This document shows positions 42,615 through 52,800 of a DNA stretch of 64,000 nucleotides, piece by piece (positions within the stretch are counted from its first letter, which is position 1; every line of letters starts with the position of its first letter). The DNA is taken from the NCBI GenBank assembly GCA_947503835.1, contig CANNFM010000003.1, positions 124,001 through 188,000 of the forward strand. The letters run 5' to 3'. This DNA comes from an uncultured Aquimarina sp. (GTDB taxonomy: Bacteria; Bacteroidota; Bacteroidia; Flavobacteriales; Flavobacteriaceae). The translations under genes were made by a program, and so were the position numbers. Below the pieces are notes generated by a model, which saw only the letters and a program-made list of their open reading frames with translations, made no database searches and had not been told where the DNA came from.

Positions 42615-44069
42615 TTATTTAGTTACAGACCAGATTGCATAACCTCCTGCAGGTGCTTGTAAAACAGCATTACCTTCACCATCGGCAGTTGGAGTAGCTC
42701 TTGTGTTATCTGTATAATCAACTAAGGTTCTGTTTGCCCAGTTTGTTTTTACAGTACGTGTTTTGGTTTGTCTACTAATATTCATGTATAAGATTAGTCC
42801 TGGATTATCTCCACTACCGCTTCTTTTCATGATGTATTCATCTTTACTAGCTTCGATGATTTCAATATCGCCTACGGCTAATGTGTTATAGATTTCGATC
42901 AGTGTTTTAAGCTGTCCTTTGTATGCCTCATAATCTAAATAGAAAATTGTTGGATATCCATCATGAGTAAGAATATAAGAGTATGCTAATAATTTGTTCG
43001 CATAACTAATTCTGTTGTCTTCATTTTCATCTTTTTCTGTATCATGATTAGCAACAAAAGTTACGGCCATACTAGGATCTAACTTTCTTAGCATGTTATC
43101 TGCCTCTCCTAAAGCGGTAAGATCTTGAGTTCTATCAAGAGTCTCATCTAGTCTATAGAAACAAGCAAAGTCAAAAGCTGGCGAGCCAGAAGCATCAACC
43201 CAGTCTTTTAAAACATCTTGATTACCATCAAAGTTTTCTCCTACAGAGAATCCACCTACTTTAGTATTCCATTCTGTTACCCATTTTGCGGCAAAACTTT
43301 TCACATAATCAAAACGCCATCCATCAAAACCTAAAGATTTATAAAACTCTGCTACAGAGTCATCTCTTTTCCAAAGCCAATCCTGAACATAAGGTTGGTC
43401 ATGGCATACATCGGTTTTTTCAAAGAATAAAGCTTGTTCATCATTTGCATGAATATCATTAGGATGAAAATGCTCATAAGAACGGTTAAATTTACCAGAT
43501 GCATTACCATTCGCTTCATTAAATAAGCTATATACTTCAGTATCTCCAGGTCGAAGAGGGTTATCTTGTTGTCCTCCTCCAGAGTTGTGTCCCATAACGA
43601 TATCGGCAATAACTTCAATACCGTTAGCATGAGATTTTTGAATTAAACTCTCTAGTTCTTCTCTAGAACCAAAACGAGTTTCAACGCTATCACCTCTTTG
43701 ACTAAATTCTCCTACGTCGAAATAATCCATTGGATCATATCCCATAGAGAAACTACCCGAAGCACCTTTACCCGGTGCAGGTAACCATATTCTATTTATT
43801 CCTGAAGCGGCATAATCTTCAATCTTTTCATTGACTACATTATACCAATCACCAATAGGTTCTACGTCCCAATAAAAGGCTTGCATAAATACTCCTGCAT
43901 CTTCTTTTGTAAACGGAGTAAGATCCATTTTTAAAGTCCGGCTATTTACAATAGGATCGTCAATACCAGTACCAATGGTTTCATCATCCTCATTACAACC
44001 GACCAATCCAAGAACCACCCCCCCTAGAAGGAGAATGGTTTTGGTTGATATATTTTTGAATTTTTTCAT
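42615..44069 (-). CDS. GH13 alpha-amylase lipoprotein
   Basis: A 484-aa GH13 enzyme with a lipoprotein signal (LGLVGC). The TIM-barrel active site is visible: DIVMGHNSGG, DGWRFDYV (nucleophile Asp), FSVGENFD (acid/base Glu) and TFVANHDTEKD (third Asp). It is the last gene of the susC-D-E operon and probably displayed on the cell surface or outer-membrane periplasmic face to cut starch or maltodextrins before uptake. The C-terminal beta-domain closes the protein near residue 480. Confidence 0.92.
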   Translation of the reverse strand: MKKFKNISTKTILLLGGVVLGLVGCNEDDETIGTGIDDPIVNSRTLKMDLTPFTKEDAGVFMQAFYWDVEPIGDWYNVVNEKIEDYAASGINRIWLPAPGKGASGSFSMGYDPMDYFDVGEFSQRGDSVETRFGSREELESLIQKSHANGIEVIADIVMGHNSGGGQQDNPLRPGDTEVYSLFNEANGNASGKFNRSYEHFHPNDIHANDEQALFFEKTDVCHDQPYVQDWLWKRDDSVAEFYKSLGFDGWRFDYVKSFAAKWVTEWNTKVGGFSVGENFDGNQDVLKDWVDASGSPAFDFACFYRLDETLDRTQDLTALGEADNMLRKLDPSMAVTFVANHDTEKDENEDNRISYANKLLAYSYILTHDGYPTIFYLDYEAYKGQLKTLIEIYNTLAVGDIEIIEASKDEYIMKRSGSGDNPGLILYMNISRQTKTRTVKTNWANRTLVDYTDNTRATPTADGEGNAVLQAPAGGYAIWSVTK

Positions 44070-44095
44070 TTCAACTTTTTAAGTTTATTAATCGT

Positions 44096-45271
44096 TTATT
44101 CTACAGGAACTAATAAATAACGTCCATCAAGGTCATTAAACCATATGTCATATTTACCTGCGGTAACCTCAATTGCTGGAGGGTCACCATCAGTAATACC
44201 AACACCTGTAAGAGGTGTAGCACCACCCCAGTTACCTGGCCAGTCATCACTATGTCTGAATTTTAAAGGTCCGTCAAATAGATCAACACCTTCTAGGTAC
44301 CAAATATGTGGGTTAAATGGAGACTGATTCATATCTGTATCAGGAGCATTCCATCCACTATCGTCACCAGTTCTTGATGCACCAATAATACCAATAGTAC
44401 CATACGTAGGTTCTGTAGTAATAGTAAAAGGAGTAAAAGTGTATGTTAACCCTTCAGGGTCAATATTCACCATTAAGTCATAGTAACCAGAAGCAGCTAC
44501 TGTAAACGCACCTGGATCACCACCAAGGATATCGCTACTTGTAAATCCACCACCATCTAATCCCCATTGTGGCTGCCATTCACCTTGAGTCTCTAATAAT
44601 TTAAATTCGTTTCCATTATCAATACTAAAATATCCTCTAAAGTGGAAGACGTTTTCATTGTCAGCGTCTCTAAAGATATAGGTGTTGGTTGCAGCAGCAG
44701 CAGAACCATTATCCCAATCGTCATTATTAGCAATTCCATCTTTATTTGTATCTACTGAATTACCTACTAAGAAAAGGTTTTTTACAGGTAAGATAGTTGG
44801 ATATGGAGTTAAGGTAATAGAAGTAACGTTTGATGTAATTCCTGATCCGCTATTTGTACCTATAGTAGAAACTATACGAAAGTCAATAGCACCTTCAGTT
44901 AGAGGCTCTACACCTAATTCTATCGCTAGGTTATTAAGCTCACCTATAGTCCAGCTATAGAAACGGTCATTAGTTGTAGCGATTACTGCTCCATCTTCTA
45001 AAATGGTTTCGAAGCTTGTTCCTCCCAGACCTGCTTCAATATTATACGTAATAGGAGTATTAATATTATACGCAGCATCATTCCAATGCATAGTAAATAC
45101 TGTTTCATCCTTTCTTTCTTCATCAAGATTTACTATAGCATTAGCCGAAGTAATCTGAGGTCCTTCTGTTTGTTCTTCTTGGATAACGAATGTAGGTTCT
45201 TCATCCTCTACACATGCATTGAAGCATAACGCTGCTACAAATGCAAACATTAAAATTGATATCTTTTTCAT
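44096..45271 (-). CDS. SusE/SusF-like starch-binding lipoprotein
   Basis: A 391-aa lipoprotein (signal AALCFNAC). Residues 35-150 are the SusE N-terminal domain (GPQITSANAIVNLDEE, TYNIEAGLGGTSFE). Two later beta domains (NTYIFRDADNENVFHFRGYF; WYLEGVDLFDGPLKFRHSDD) look like starch-binding modules with aromatic residues for glucan rings. It binds maltodextrin at the outer surface with SusCD. Start at 45271 gives the best signal peptide; an in-frame ATG at 45295 is 8 codons longer. Confidence 0.82.
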   Translation of the reverse strand: MKKISILMFAFVAALCFNACVEDEEPTFVIQEEQTEGPQITSANAIVNLDEERKDETVFTMHWNDAAYNINTPITYNIEAGLGGTSFETILEDGAVIATTNDRFYSWTIGELNNLAIELGVEPLTEGAIDFRIVSTIGTNSGSGITSNVTSITLTPYPTILPVKNLFLVGNSVDTNKDGIANNDDWDNGSAAAATNTYIFRDADNENVFHFRGYFSIDNGNEFKLLETQGEWQPQWGLDGGGFTSSDILGGDPGAFTVAASGYYDLMVNIDPEGLTYTFTPFTITTEPTYGTIGIIGASRTGDDSGWNAPDTDMNQSPFNPHIWYLEGVDLFDGPLKFRHSDDWPGNWGGATPLTGVGITDGDPPAIEVTAGKYDIWFNDLDGRYLLVPVE

Positions 45272-45301
45272 GACTGTATATATTAAATTTTTCATAGTTT
45301 A

Positions 45302-46966
45302 TTAAAATCCTGGGTTTTGTCCTAAATTGGGATTCGCAGCTCTACTCTGTTCTGGAACAGGAAATAGCTTAAAGTTGTCTGAAATAGAAGACCCATTTGG
45401 TGTACCTCCTTTATATCTCCAGTTATAAGTTCCGCCAGTATAACGACCAAATCGTATTAGATCCTGTCTTCTGTGAGCTTCCCAATATAATTCTCTAGCT
45501 CTTTCATCAATGATGAAGTCCAGCGTTAGATCACCTTCAGTGATATCTCCAGAATTATTTCCAAAAGCTCTTTCTCTAAGTGCATTTACAAATCCAGTAG
45601 CAGTAGTTAATGAACCACCACCACCTCTTAGATGAGCTTCGGCATACATTAGGTATACATCGGCCAATCTAAATAATGGGAAATCGGTATCAGCGAAAGT
45701 AACATTTGATCCTGGTTCACCGGTTGATTTAATATTCGAAAATTTAGTTACTAAATATCCCTTAGAGAAATCTGTAAAGTCTTCTCCAATTTCAATTGGT
45801 CTATCCACAGTAGCAACAGTAGGATCTGTACTCACATCTTGTGTAATCAAGGTGTTTCTTGCATCATTATTAAAAATAGGATCATTAGCAAACACTTCAG
45901 AAAATTGTCTTCTTGCTCTGTACAGTGTTGTAAATCCTTCTACTCCAAGAGATTCTGGTGTAGGCTCAAATCCTGCAGCATTATGCTCCCCTTGTATAAT
46001 TAGTGATGCACCACCGAAGTTTCGTACTGTATTACCATCACCAATGATTGGGAAAATAATTTCGTTTTGAGCACCATTAACATCATTATCTGCATTGAAG
46101 TTGTTTAGATAAACAGGGTTTAATGAATATCCACTATTAATGATTTCTTCAGAAACTCGTAGACAATCTACATATCGATTGTTACCATCTCCTAAATATA
46201 CTTCAGCATTTAGGTATAGTTTAGCAAGGATCATTTTAGCTACTCCTTTATCCGCACGCCCATAATTTTGACCAGGGTTTACATCTAAAAGCTGAGCATC
46301 TACAGCAAGAAGCTCTTCTTCTATGTAATTGAATAAGTCTGCACCTTTAATTTCTGATAACCTTGTAAATCCTACTGCGTCGTTCTCTGTCGCAAAAGGA
46401 GCTCTTCTGTATAAATCTAATAAATGATAGTAAGCTAATGCTCTTAGTACTTTAGCTTCTGCTCTAAAGGTCTGAATCTCATTTCTAAGATCTCCAGAAA
46501 CTCCTCTTTCATCTAGCTTACCGTCTGATGTTTGGCGCAAAAATTCATTAGCTAGAGAAACTTGAAAAGTAGCTCTTGCAAAAAAACTAAGCACAAATAC
46601 ATTGTTTGCATCCCATCTATTTCTCTGAAGGTCAGCAATACCTGGGTCATTTTCATAGGTCCAGATTGTTTCGTCAGTAGAAACATTTTGCATAGAGAAT
46701 AGCCCTCTTATGTATTGGCTGGTTCCGTCATCGATCCCTTCAAGGTTAGCAGTTTCGGGTCTTCCATCTGCAGTAACATCAAGTCCGATCAATGAGAAGT
46801 TAGCATATACACCTCCTAGAGCGCTTCTATAATCATCTCGAGTGTTAAATACATCACTAGCGAGTAAATCATCATCGTCTTCTAATTCGATATCTAAGTC
46901 TCCTTCACAAGAGGTGAAGATACCTATTGATAGAAATGCGTATAAAAAAATCTTATATAGTTTCAT
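45302..46966 (-). CDS. susD: SusD/RagB-family surface glycan-binding lipoprotein
   Basis: A 554-aa SusD-like lipoprotein (signal SIGIFTSCEG). Typical marks are NVFVLSFFARATFQVSLANE, ALAYYHLLDLYRRAPFA and the C-terminal ELYWEAHRRQDLIRFGRY. It captures maltodextrins at the outer surface and lids the SusC channel. susC follows upstream with an 11-base gap, so the genes are co-transcribed in fixed ratio. Confidence 0.93.
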   Translation of the reverse strand: MKLYKIFLYAFLSIGIFTSCEGDLDIELEDDDDLLASDVFNTRDDYRSALGGVYANFSLIGLDVTADGRPETANLEGIDDGTSQYIRGLFSMQNVSTDETIWTYENDPGIADLQRNRWDANNVFVLSFFARATFQVSLANEFLRQTSDGKLDERGVSGDLRNEIQTFRAEAKVLRALAYYHLLDLYRRAPFATENDAVGFTRLSEIKGADLFNYIEEELLAVDAQLLDVNPGQNYGRADKGVAKMILAKLYLNAEVYLGDGNNRYVDCLRVSEEIINSGYSLNPVYLNNFNADNDVNGAQNEIIFPIIGDGNTVRNFGGASLIIQGEHNAAGFEPTPESLGVEGFTTLYRARRQFSEVFANDPIFNNDARNTLITQDVSTDPTVATVDRPIEIGEDFTDFSKGYLVTKFSNIKSTGEPGSNVTFADTDFPLFRLADVYLMYAEAHLRGGGGSLTTATGFVNALRERAFGNNSGDITEGDLTLDFIIDERARELYWEAHRRQDLIRFGRYTGGTYNWRYKGGTPNGSSISDNFKLFPVPEQSRAANPNLGQNPGF

Positions 46967-46977
46967 TTCTTGTTTTT

Positions 46978-49905
46978 TTAATATTTATAGTTTATTCCTA
47001 ATAAAAGAGTACGTCCTCTAGGAAATATTGTATTATCTACTCCGTTATTTTGAATCTCCGGATCCAATCCAGAATAATCGGTAATAACGAAGGCATTTTG
47101 TACACCAGCCCATATTCTAAGGCTAGAAACACCTTTCATGATGTCTCGTAATGTATATCCCATCGTGATGTTATCCATTCTTAAGAATGAAGCATCTTCT
47201 ATATAGAAATCTGATAATATTACATCAGAAGTACTCTGAAAGTTAGTATCTAATACAGAAACCGGTGTATTGCTAAATACAGTTCTAACTACGTTACCCA
47301 ATTGTGCATTTGATGACGCTACGTTATTGTATATTTCACCACCTATATTAGCTCTCATATTAAAACTAAAATCAAAGTTTTTGTAATTTAAACTCGTCTG
47401 AAGTCCCATTACATAATCTGGTGTCCCTTTACCAGCAACATATCTATCATTATTATTTAATACACCATCACCATTTAAATCGGCATAAGCACCTTCTATT
47501 GGTCTTCCTGCACTATCATAGATTTGAGCGAATGTAAAGAAAGAGAATGGTGCTTCTCCTTGTCTTTGGATTTGGATAGTATTACCTGTACCACCACCAA
47601 TATCAGTAGTCAATATATCTTGACCAAAGGCTAAGCTTTCTATTTCTCTATCAATAAATGTAGCATTGTAACTTACATTCCAATTGAAATCTTGTTTTTT
47701 GATGATATCAGCACTAATAGAAAATTCAACACCTTGTGTTATAAATTTACCAATATTTTGGAAACCTTGATTAGAAAAGTTTGCTGCATCTGGTATCGGT
47801 GCTTGAGAAAGTAGATCATTGGATTCTTTTCTAAATACATCCACCGCTCCGCTAATTCTATTACTCCAGAAACCGTAGTCTAATCCAATATTATATTCTG
47901 TTATTTTTTCCCATTCAATGTCTTCGTTTCTAAATTGAGGCTGTACAATATTTATTACTTCACCATCTAGGATGTATTGTGTAAAAGGACTACTACCTCT
48001 ATATCTTTCTAAATATGCGTATGCCTGATCGATATCCTGTTGACCTGTAATACCATATCCTAAACGAAGTTTTAAATCACTTAATACTGATGAGTTTCTA
48101 AGGAAGTTTTCATCGCTAATTTGCCAACCCAATGATGCCGATGGGAAATACCCCCATCTGTTATCCTCACCAAACCTTGAAGTACCATCTCTACGTATAG
48201 AAGCTGATAAGAAATATTTATCGCTAAGTTTCAAGTTTGTACGTGCAAAGTATGCAATCAATACTTCATCGGGATCGATTGTTCTTTCGGCCACATTACT
48301 TGGGTCACGTTGATTTCCTGTTTCAAACCTATCTAATTCGAATTTTTGATAAGAATACCCTCCCGTAGCTTCGATATTCAAAGCTCCAATAGTTTTATTA
48401 TATGTCAAATAAGCATCTAGAAGTCGGTTTTTAATAAGTAAATCAGTGTCTGATTTAGAACCAACAAACTCTCCTTGAGTTGAATTAAAACCAATTGCAC
48501 TTTCTGTAGATACATCTCTAAAACGATCAGTTTCACTATCATCTACACCTAAGTTAACTACTGCACGTAGATCAGGAAAGAAGTGTAATTGATAATCTAG
48601 TTTTACGTTACCAAAATATCTTCTAACGTTTGCAATTTCACGAGTTTGTTCTAGTTCAGCGACAGGGTTTCTCTGTACATTTCCTTGTGCAAAACCAGTA
48701 CCAGAATTTATGTATTCAAAGTAACCTCCATAAGGAGAACTAGCATCAAAAACTGGTTGAGTAGGATCAAAAGTAATTGCAGCACCCTCTACATTTGGAG
48801 CAAATCTGTTTTTTTCAAAGTTAAGATTGGCATTGATATCTATTTTTAAGTGATTATTAAATAATCTAGGGTTCAAAGCAATAGAGGATGTTGTTCTCTC
48901 AAACTTAGATGTTTTTCTAAGACCTTCTTGATCAGATCGTCCAAGTGCTACCCTAGTAGGAAGAATTCCTAAAATTGAACCACTTGCAGATAAGTTATGA
49001 TCTGTAGAAAAAGCAGTTCTGTAGATCTCGTCTTGCCAATCTGTATTAGCAGAACCTAATTCACCAATTCTATCTGGAAAATTTTCAGCAATAAATTCAC
49101 GATATTGGTTTGCAGAAAATACATCAACAGTTTCATTAGCAGTATTTATACTGGTTTTAGAATCTAAATTGATTTGTAAATTCTTTTTTCCTTTCTTAGT
49201 TGTAATAATGATTACACCATTTGCACCTCGATTACCATATATTGCAGCAGACGAGGCATCTTTAAGAATAGAGAAAGACTCTATATCATTTGGGTTAATC
49301 GTCGAAAGAATCGATCTAGATCCGTTAGACAAATCACCCGGGTCATTTAGGGGTAGACCATCAATAACAATTAATGGATCGTTTGATGCATTTAAAGAGG
49401 CACCTCCTCTAATTCTAATTTCAGAATTTCCTGCCGGACCACCATTGGTGTTAATATTAACACCGGCTACTCTACCATTAAATAAATTCTCGGCAGTAAT
49501 ATTGTTACCAGTATTAAAATCTTCTGATGTTACAAGGGCTACAGATCCTGTAAGATCCTTTTTCCTAGAAGTACCATAACCAATAAGTACCACTTGTTCA
49601 AGTTCAGCAGCATCTTCTTCTAATGCTATGTTCACTGTGGTTTGTCCAGTGTATGCAACTTCCTGCGGTATAAAACCAACGTATGTGAATACTACAATAT
49701 CACCCTCGTTAACATTGTTAAGAGAATAATTACCATCAAAATCAGATGATGCTCCGTTTGTAGTTCCTCTTACAATGATATTTACACCAGGAATGGGTTG
49801 ACCACTTCCTGCATCAGTAACTGTTCCATTAACAGTAGACTGTGCAAAAAAGCTCATTGGTATCAACCACAATAAAAACAATGCGCTTTTTGTAAATGTT
49901 TTCAT
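46978..49905 (-). CDS. susC: SusC-type TonB-dependent maltodextrin transporter
   Basis: A 975-aa outer-membrane receptor: signal peptide (MSFFAQS), carboxypeptidase-like domain (GTVTDAGSGQPIPGVNIIVR, residues 27-105), plug domain (ENLFNGRVAGVNINTNGGPA ... GNRGANGVIIITTKKG) and a 22-strand barrel ending in GINYKY. It moves maltodextrins to the periplasm using TonB energy. It is the first gene of the operon, with a 358-base region shared with the divergent lacI. A LacI-type palindrome is in that region. Confidence 0.95.
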   Translation of the reverse strand: MKTFTKSALFLLWLIPMSFFAQSTVNGTVTDAGSGQPIPGVNIIVRGTTNGASSDFDGNYSLNNVNEGDIVVFTYVGFIPQEVAYTGQTTVNIALEEDAAELEQVVLIGYGTSRKKDLTGSVALVTSEDFNTGNNITAENLFNGRVAGVNINTNGGPAGNSEIRIRGGASLNASNDPLIVIDGLPLNDPGDLSNGSRSILSTINPNDIESFSILKDASSAAIYGNRGANGVIIITTKKGKKNLQINLDSKTSINTANETVDVFSANQYREFIAENFPDRIGELGSANTDWQDEIYRTAFSTDHNLSASGSILGILPTRVALGRSDQEGLRKTSKFERTTSSIALNPRLFNNHLKIDINANLNFEKNRFAPNVEGAAITFDPTQPVFDASSPYGGYFEYINSGTGFAQGNVQRNPVAELEQTREIANVRRYFGNVKLDYQLHFFPDLRAVVNLGVDDSETDRFRDVSTESAIGFNSTQGEFVGSKSDTDLLIKNRLLDAYLTYNKTIGALNIEATGGYSYQKFELDRFETGNQRDPSNVAERTIDPDEVLIAYFARTNLKLSDKYFLSASIRRDGTSRFGEDNRWGYFPSASLGWQISDENFLRNSSVLSDLKLRLGYGITGQQDIDQAYAYLERYRGSSPFTQYILDGEVINIVQPQFRNEDIEWEKITEYNIGLDYGFWSNRISGAVDVFRKESNDLLSQAPIPDAANFSNQGFQNIGKFITQGVEFSISADIIKKQDFNWNVSYNATFIDREIESLAFGQDILTTDIGGGTGNTIQIQRQGEAPFSFFTFAQIYDSAGRPIEGAYADLNGDGVLNNNDRYVAGKGTPDYVMGLQTSLNYKNFDFSFNMRANIGGEIYNNVASSNAQLGNVVRTVFSNTPVSVLDTNFQSTSDVILSDFYIEDASFLRMDNITMGYTLRDIMKGVSSLRIWAGVQNAFVITDYSGLDPEIQNNGVDNTIFPRGRTLLLGINYKY

Positions 49906-50013
49906 AAAAATTAAATTAGTTTTTGATTGTTTTAAATCTTATATTTTCACTTTCCTGCAACCAAAGTATGTAAATTTTATGTTAATTTTCAGGTAAGGTT
50001 TAGCCGTACCCTT

Positions 50014-50029
50014 ACGAAAACGTTTGCGT
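50014..50029. promoter_or_regulatory. LacI-type operator upstream of susC
   Basis: ACGAAAACGTTTGCGT, palindromic except for one pair, with the central CG typical of LacI-family sites. A related site lies upstream of pfkA (59433). Confidence 0.7.
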
Positions 50030-50169
50030 GTGGAAAACTTTTAAAATTTTGTTAAAATTTTAAGCATAATTATGACCATATGGCATATTTTCGCTGCAAA
50101 TTTTGATTTTTTGATTAAAAAAATATACTTGTACAATAAGTTATAATGAATTACGTTGACCGCTTTTGC

Positions 50170-50177
50170 TAAATTTG
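50170..50177 (+). promoter_or_regulatory. -7 element of lacI
   Basis: TAAATTTG fits TAnnTTTG and lies 87 bases before the start codon. No well-placed -33 element was found. Confidence 0.5.
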
Positions 50178-50263
50178 GAGGAAAATTATTTAGCGTGGAT
50201 TTCACCTTTTTTTGAGTAGATATATTTAAATTAATAAACCATAATACAATATTAAAAAAACCG

Positions 50264-51295
50264 ATGAAACAAAAAGTTACATTAAAACAAATAGCAAAAG
50301 AACTGGATGTTTCCATTTCTACAGTATCTAAAGCATTAAAAGATAGTGTAGAGATAAGTTTAGACACACGCCAAAAGGTAAAGGCTTTCGCTAAACTCTA
50401 TAATTATAAACCTAACAACATAGCACTAAGCCTTAAAAACAGGAAAACCAAGACGATTGGTGTCATTATTCCTGAGATTGTACATCATTTTTTTACTACA
50501 GTGATTGGTGGTGTAGAAAAGGTAGCTAATGAAAAAGGATATAATGTAATCATATGCTCGTCAAATAATTCTTTTGATAAAGAAGTTATTAACCTAGAGA
50601 TGCTTGCCAGTGGCAGTGCAGATGGATTTATTTTATCTGTAGCTAAAGAAACACAACTTAAAAAAGATTATCATCATATTGAAGAAACTATGAGTCAAGG
50701 CATGCCCGTAGTGCTTTTTGATAGGATTATTGACGAGGTTGTTTGTGATAAAGTAATTATAGATGATAGCAAGGGTGCTCAAATGGCTACAAATCATTTG
50801 TTGTCGATAGGTTGTAAGAAGATAGCTATTCTTACTACGGTAGATTATATAAGTGTCGGTAAATTAAGGACCAATGGTTATCTTAGAGCGTTACGGGCTT
50901 ATGATGTTCCGGAAAGGGAAGAATTGATTCTAAAAATAGAAGATATCGATAATTGCGAGTCAGAAATTTCGAATTTTCTTAAGGATAAGGATATTGATGC
51001 TGTTTTTGCTGTAAATGAATTATTTGCCGTTACCGCTGCAAAGGTTTTAGGTCAGCAGGGTAAAAAAATTCCAGATGATATTTCCATTATAGGCTTTACC
51101 GATGGGATTCTTTCCAAACATTTTATACCAAGCTTAACCACTATTAGTCAGCATGGAGAAGACATGGGGGTTAGGGCAGCTAAACTTTTAATAGATAAGT
51201 TAGAAGGAGATGAAGCTGCTACCGAAGAATATCGAACAGTTATTATAGATACAAGCTTAATTCAGAGGGAATCAACAAAAAAAACCAAAGAGTGA
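50264..51295 (+). CDS. LacI-family transcriptional regulator
   Basis: A 343-aa regulator. The N-terminal HTH (VTLKQIAKELDVSISTVSKA, then LKD), a hinge, and a sugar-binding domain with TIGVIIPEIVHHFFTTVIGG, DGFILSVAKET, PVVLFDRI, HLLSIGCKKIAIL and GFTDGILSKHFIPSLTTI are all present. It most likely responds to maltose or maltodextrin and controls the flanking sus genes and the phosphorylase operon. It is transcribed away from susC. Confidence 0.93.
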   Translation: MKQKVTLKQIAKELDVSISTVSKALKDSVEISLDTRQKVKAFAKLYNYKPNNIALSLKNRKTKTIGVIIPEIVHHFFTTVIGGVEKVANEKGYNVIICSSNNSFDKEVINLEMLASGSADGFILSVAKETQLKKDYHHIEETMSQGMPVVLFDRIIDEVVCDKVIIDDSKGAQMATNHLLSIGCKKIAILTTVDYISVGKLRTNGYLRALRAYDVPEREELILKIEDIDNCESEISNFLKDKDIDAVFAVNELFAVTAAKVLGQQGKKIPDDISIIGFTDGILSKHFIPSLTTISQHGEDMGVRAAKLLIDKLEGDEAATEEYRTVIIDTSLIQRESTKKTKE

Positions 51296-51319
51296 TCCTT
51301 TTTTATTGAAAAAATATAA

Positions 51320-51327
51320 TATCTTTG
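51320..51327 (+). promoter_or_regulatory. -7 element upstream of the sugar transporter
   Basis: TATCTTTG matches TAnnTTTG. Transcription from here would give a leader of about 85 bases containing the chain of hairpins at 51333-51419. Confidence 0.5.
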
Positions 51328-51332
51328 GCTCC

Positions 51333-51419
51333 TATCAAAACTTATGTTTTCACTTTCTACTAAATAAGTTTTGATAAGCAATGTCGCTTATCAAGTTAAT
51401 AATCAAATGATTACTTGAT
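51333..51419 (+). promoter_or_regulatory. Chain of overlapping hairpins in the leader of the sugar transporter
   Basis: TATCAAAACTTA (51333-51344) pairs exactly with 51365-51376. The end of that arm, TTGATAAGC (51371-51379), also pairs exactly with GCTTATCAA (51386-51394). ATCAAG (51390-51395) can pair with CTTGAT (51414-51419), which contains the start region. The hairpins share arms and so exclude each other, a layout seen in RNA switches and attenuators. DNA-level operators are an alternative. Confidence 0.6.
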
Positions 51420-52800
51420 GAACAAGCGTAAGTTAAGTTTCTGGGAAATTTGGAACATGAGTTTCGGTTTTCTAGGAATACAATTCGGTTTTGCATTGCA
51501 AGGCGGATTTATGTCTAGAATTTTTCAAACCTTAGGTGCCGAAAAAGATGCCATACCTTTATTATGGATTGCAGCCCCTTTAACAGGGTTGTTAGTACAG
51601 CCTATTATAGGGTATCTGAGCGATCGAACTTGGAGCCCAAGATGGGGTCGTCGTAGACCTTATTTTTTAATTGGTGCGGTATTAAGCTCTATTGCTCTTT
51701 TTTTAGTGCCACATTCACCTGTCCTTTGGGTAGCTGCTGGTTTTTTATGGATTTTAGATGCTTCTATTAACATTTCAATGGAACCTTTTAGAGCTTTGGT
51801 AGCAGATAAACTTCCAGAATCTCAACGGTCTTATGGATTTGTAACACAAACACTAATTATAGGAATAGGAACATGGGTAGCTAGTAATTTACCATGGGCA
51901 GTTTCGCAAATGGGAGTAAGTGATGAAGCACCAACAGGAGTTGTACCTATGTCTGTAAAAGTTGCTTTTGCAATTGGAGGTTTAGTTTTTCTGGCAAGTA
52001 TTCTTTATACAGTTTTTAAAACTACAGAATATCCTCCTGAAGATATGGAAGAATTCGAAAGAGAAAAGAAGAAAAAAAATCAATTTATTCCTGATATTTT
52101 AAATAATATAGGAAACATGCCGCTTACAATGAAGAAACTGGGATTGATACAGTTTTTTAGTTGGTTCGCATTTTTTACAATGTGGAGTTTAGCAAACCCT
52201 GCCCTAACAGAACATGTGTTTAAAACACCAGTGCCAATAGAATCTGCATATAATATGAATGTTCCAGAATCTGCGGCAGCGTTTAAAGAAGCTAGCACCG
52301 CATTCCAAAAATCTTCTAATGATGTAGGTAGGTATATGGGGATTTATGGGTTATCATCAATGGCTTTTGCTCTAATACTAACATTTTATACCTCAAGAAA
52401 AAGAATTAATAGAAAATTAGTTCATTTAGGGTCATTAGTTTTAGGAGGAGTAGGTTTTATATCAATGTACTTTATACCTTCTCCAGAGTGGTTGATTTTT
52501 TCATTCACTTTAGTTGGTTTTGCTTGGGGGAGTATATTATCTATGCCATATGCAATGCTTTCGAGCTCTGTAGATCCTAAGAAAATGGGAGTAATTATGG
52601 GGATATTCAACATGTTTATTGTAATCCCTCAAATCATTGCGGCAATAGGAGGTATTAATTTTGCTTATAAATTGATTGGTGATCAAACAATTAATGCAAT
52701 GATTGTGGCTGGTATAAGTTTAATAATAGCTGGTTTTTGTAACTTGTTCATTACCAATAGGGATGCAATTACCTATAACCCGAAAGAAGTAGTAGAATAA
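51418..52800 (+). CDS. SLC45-type MFS sugar transporter (maltose/disaccharide)
   Basis: A 460-aa inner-membrane transporter with 12 predicted helices. Family marks are MNKRKLSFWEIWNMSFGFLG, QFGFALQGGFMSRIF, DRTWSPRWGRRRPYFL and SMEPFRALVADKLP. Relatives in Bacteroidota carry maltose or other disaccharides from periplasm to cytoplasm with protons. The real start is ATG 51418 (a TTG one codon before is in frame). The stop overlaps the pgmB start by one base (TAATG). Confidence 0.9.
   Translation: MNKRKLSFWEIWNMSFGFLGIQFGFALQGGFMSRIFQTLGAEKDAIPLLWIAAPLTGLLVQPIIGYLSDRTWSPRWGRRRPYFLIGAVLSSIALFLVPHSPVLWVAAGFLWILDASINISMEPFRALVADKLPESQRSYGFVTQTLIIGIGTWVASNLPWAVSQMGVSDEAPTGVVPMSVKVAFAIGGLVFLASILYTVFKTTEYPPEDMEEFEREKKKKNQFIPDILNNIGNMPLTMKKLGLIQFFSWFAFFTMWSLANPALTEHVFKTPVPIESAYNMNVPESAAAFKEASTAFQKSSNDVGRYMGIYGLSSMAFALILTFYTSRKRINRKLVHLGSLVLGGVGFISMYFIPSPEWLIFSFTLVGFAWGSILSMPYAMLSSSVDPKKMGVIMGIFNMFIVIPQIIAAIGGINFAYKLIGDQTINAMIVAGISLIIAGFCNLFITNRDAITYNPKEVVE

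Larger units (their letters stand above)
49906..50263. promoter_or_regulatory. Divergent susC/lacI control region
   Basis: 358 bases between divergent genes. On the minus side a TACTTTGG-like -7 sits near 49955-49962. On the plus side TAAATTTG (50170-50177) fits the lacI -7. The LacI-type palindrome (50014-50029) sits about 55 bases upstream of the susC -7, a position more suited to activation or looping than to simple blocking. Confidence 0.55.
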
